Source of the DNA: Acetobacter aceti
Lineage (GTDB): Bacteria; Pseudomonadota; Alphaproteobacteria; Acetobacterales; Acetobacteraceae
Length of the DNA stretch: 64,000 nt
Reading direction: 5' to 3'
Assembly: GCF_002005445.1 (NCBI RefSeq)
Contig: NZ_CP014692.1
Location: 3,162,501-3,226,500 of the forward strand
The notes beneath the pieces were generated by a model, which saw nothing but the letters and a program-made list of their open reading frames with translations, was not told where the DNA came from and made no database searches. A program made the translations under genes and the position numbers. This document shows positions 63,001-64,000 of this stretch, one piece after another (the stretch's first letter is position 1; every line of letters begins with the position of its first letter).

Positions 63001-63450
63001 AAGACGCCCGTGAAACAACGGGAAGGCGTCCAGCGCAATGGCCCCGGCATCAATCCGGTCGGCCACCCTGCCGGTCGCATCGAGGATGGTCACATCGCGG
63101 AGTTCAAGCCGCACCGGTGAGCCGAATCCGTCCAGCAGTCCGGTCCATCGGAGAGAGGCGTGTCCTATATCCAGCCGCCCTCTCGGGGGCTGTCCCTTGA
63201 CGCCGCCCACAATCCTGACCGGCAGCACGAACCGGAGCAGCGGAGAGATGTTGACCGGACCCGCCATCATGGCCGCCATCAGGCCGCCAGCAGCCAGCAG
63301 CGGCACGCCCACCAGAGCGGTCGCCGTCCAGATGACGCCCTTCAGGACACGCCGGCTCGCAGCAGACTTTCGAGCCGATGTGTCCCGAGCGGCTTCAGAT
63401 CGTCCGCGCATCGCCCCGCCCTGAGCTTCGCCTTGACCGGACCCGTCCAT
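60028..63450 (-). CDS. AsmA-like/YhdP-family envelope protein (1140 aa)
   Basis: An inner-membrane-anchored protein with a very large periplasmic beta-rich body, the layout of AsmA/YhdP/TamB-like proteins, which are thought to bridge membranes and move phospholipids. One N-terminal helix (GVIWTATALVGVPLLAAGGL, about 37-56) is preceded by a basic, disordered start. The body consists of repeated LTGAHL-, GxLxL-type strands; the C-terminus ends in a PLTILLPGVLRNLF segment that resembles the AsmA-like C-terminal module. The ATG at 63450 is preferred; an alternative at 63411 is also possible. It diverges from glnE. Confidence 0.75.
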   Translation of the reverse strand: MDGSGQGEAQGGAMRGRSEAARDTSARKSAASRRVLKGVIWTATALVGVPLLAAGGLMAAMMAGPVNISPLLRFVLPVRIVGGVKGQPPRGRLDIGHASLRWTGLLDGFGSPVRLELRDVTILDATGRVADRIDAGAIALDAFPLFHGRLAITDFSLTGAHLALRRDAQGSVDLDLPGQPSGGKGGFPDIDVRHLRRLALAGTHVVLVDDHDHRTWTVDPLDVALTPVVVKHRHGLVGSITAGVAGESAGAPVTAHLAAQGSLTSAGTLHWHVALDPLTPSGFASFAPQLAAARAPVGLTGDVTLTAAGRSWSMLPSDALVNIALGAGEIDAVGSTLYPAEGNAALHMTFGDRTATGWPAHLDVRALSVQLREPPVPAGSGTPSSPDVGPDMGMSGSVSAGKSDGTTKNVASHEAAVSFPPPQLTASGSFDWGNVANVGLMSGAADLALTPVSFTELGKYWPALAAKGARRWVGRNITAGTVRNTQVHLKIGPDAAGRVSGLTGISGGLDAEGMEIHWLRPIAPLHDVDAHLDITSLSTLTLSFSHGWQPATRTIKAVGTTGSGRLTVLPGGMVISDLDRKDQTGAITIGLAGDLRDHVALLSEPRLHILSRHPLPFTHPQGSGVVHFTLTLPLISKVSTDDMTLDGHAHLTHVSLEHVAMGRGVGGGTLDADVTMHGMKFVGAGAFSHIPADVKGEVLFDSASRGQMIDHIVTNLHLTPDNVTAAGVPVAPYMSGRGEMKVDYAAIKDADDQLMLDLDLADAGVHIPLWNKETGHAATVHADLLLDGGNVVAATGVRAKGPDLNVSGEAHFPVGQPPELVIPTFQIGRSTGSATLTIPALAMQPVSVKVRAQTLDLSPLVEGSPEKPEPVKQSTTLHVPEAASGRVQGPPGRPWLIDATADQLYYRHDRMLGGVKAVIDHNGVRVDRMKLSITEPTVAKVEILPLGDSRRLTADVPDFGVLLSHLSITDMVVGGHARFEGRFDDTKETAPFRGNLRLSPFTIQHAPGALLVARSLSIYGWLNSKDTSRFEVTRFEMPVTFADGVMHIHDGRAGNGALGATLEGPVNLDTGTLALSGTIVPSFAINTIPGEIPALGKLLSPEKGGGLLAVKFTLDGKVDKPDFAVSPLTILLPGVLRNLF

Positions 63451-63488
63451 CACCGCCACCCTGTCCGTCCGATCATTCCGTAGAGCCC

Positions 63489-64000
63489 ATGTCGCGACGC
63501 ACCTCTTCTTCCCAGATCCGCTCCCTGACGGACCGCAAGCCTCCAGAAAAGGGGGCAATGCGTCCAAACGATGGCACGCCGCAGGAGGTTCCTCCCTCCG
63601 CCGCCGCCAGATCCACCGACCGTGCCGGGAGTGCAGGCTGGCGGGGCCGCAGACGCACGCTCTCCTGGCCGGATCTTGCATGGCCGGATCCCGCTGCCCC
63701 TGAAGCTCTGGCGCGGTTTCTGGACGACCTTTCCGAGCGCTGGCGGGACGCCAAACTCGATGTCGCCCTTCTGGAAAAACCCGGTGTGCCTGCCCTGCTG
63801 GCGGCCATCGGCGGCAACAGTCCCTATCTGACCGAGCTGGCGCTGCGGAATCCCGTCGATGTCGAGACCCTGATTCTCAACGGCCCGGACGCCTTTGCGG
63901 ACACCACCTTTGACGCCCTTGATTCCCTGCCGCCGGATATCGACCATGACACGCTGGCCCGCGCCATGCGCGACGCCAAGAACCGGATCGCCCTGACCTG
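63489..64000 (+). CDS. glnE: Glutamine synthetase adenylyltransferase, N-terminal part (partial)
   Basis: The frame opens at an ATG at 63489 (or at 63558, with AAAGGGGG just before it) and runs off the window without a stop. The translated part shows PALLAAIGGNSPYLTELALR followed by NPVDVETLILNGPDAF and LARAMRDAKNRIALT, the N-terminal adenylyl-removing domain of GlnE. GlnE modifies glutamine synthetase in response to nitrogen through PII. The first 60 or so codons are poorly conserved and Arg/Pro-rich. It diverges from the AsmA-like gene with 38 bp between the starts. Confidence 0.8.
   Translation, partial: MSRRTSSSQIRSLTDRKPPEKGAMRPNDGTPQEVPPSAAARSTDRAGSAGWRGRRRTLSWPDLAWPDPAAPEALARFLDDLSERWRDAKLDVALLEKPGVPALLAAIGGNSPYLTELALRNPVDVETLILNGPDAFADTTFDALDSLPPDIDHDTLARAMRDAKNRIALT

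Noticed and set aside
1..64000. CRISPR array or rRNA genes
   Set aside because: No regularly spaced repeats and no rRNA-like segments were found in the window.

Overview
The window looks like an alphaproteobacterial chromosome, most likely an acetic acid bacterium (Acetobacteraceae). This is inferred from gene content, protein style and high GC, not from a marker gene. Two stretches of ordinary chromosome flank one large, decayed integrative element of about 47.8 kb that sits in a tRNA-Gly(GCC) gene.

Left chromosome (1-9647): a gene 3' end, a secreted hypothetical protein, a CorA-type Mg2+/divalent cation channel, a GT2 glycosyltransferase and a dTDP-L-rhamnose operon (rfbB, rfbA, rfbC, rfbD, read leftwards). 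Together the last two would make and transfer rhamnose for a surface polysaccharide. Divergent from them is an unusual 725-aa PLP-fold protein translationally coupled to a histidine phosphatase. Then comes tRNA-Gly.

Island (about 9677-57528): it is bounded by 46-bp direct repeats of the tRNA 3' end, with a P4-type tyrosine integrase just inside the right end and matching TGTAAGCA arm-type sites at both ends. The left half is an ICE backbone: LysR, DUF2274, trbI-G-F-L-J-E, DUF2285, XRE regulator, DUF736, a RelE/HTH toxin-antitoxin pair, DUF2493, a Toprim-like protein, DUF932 and, further right, a ParB-like protein. The backbone is damaged: trbE has lost its N-terminal half and abuts a DNA methyltransferase fragment, the Toprim protein has lost its core, and no trbB/C/D, traG or relaxase is visible. 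An IS91-family element and an IS5-type element lie in it. Between them is a lower-GC heavy-metal cassette: MerR regulator, CDF transporter, and a tripartite HME-RND pump (outer membrane factor, adaptor, pump).

The right half (41744-52487) is a copper-resistance block. CsoR is transcribed leftwards with a Cys/His-rich secreted protein, a Tat-exported multicopper oxidase, CopB, a Met-rich protein, a cytochrome c and a three-gene set that looks like a transmembrane electron relay: a NAD(P)H/FAD/2Fe-2S reductase with a Met-rich extracytoplasmic head, a di-haem b membrane protein with two H-x13-H helices, and a hepta-haem cytochrome c. A Cu+-exporting P-type ATPase diverges from csoR across a CsoR-type operator, and a half-like site of the same kind precedes the relay genes. 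An IS66 element with a perfect 8-bp target duplication interrupts a PIN toxin gene next to its antitoxin.

Right chromosome (57529-64000): a WD40 protein, a COG0523/CobW metal-chaperone GTPase, a large AsmA-like envelope protein, and the start of glnE running off the window. The relay operon is the best candidate for an undescribed system.
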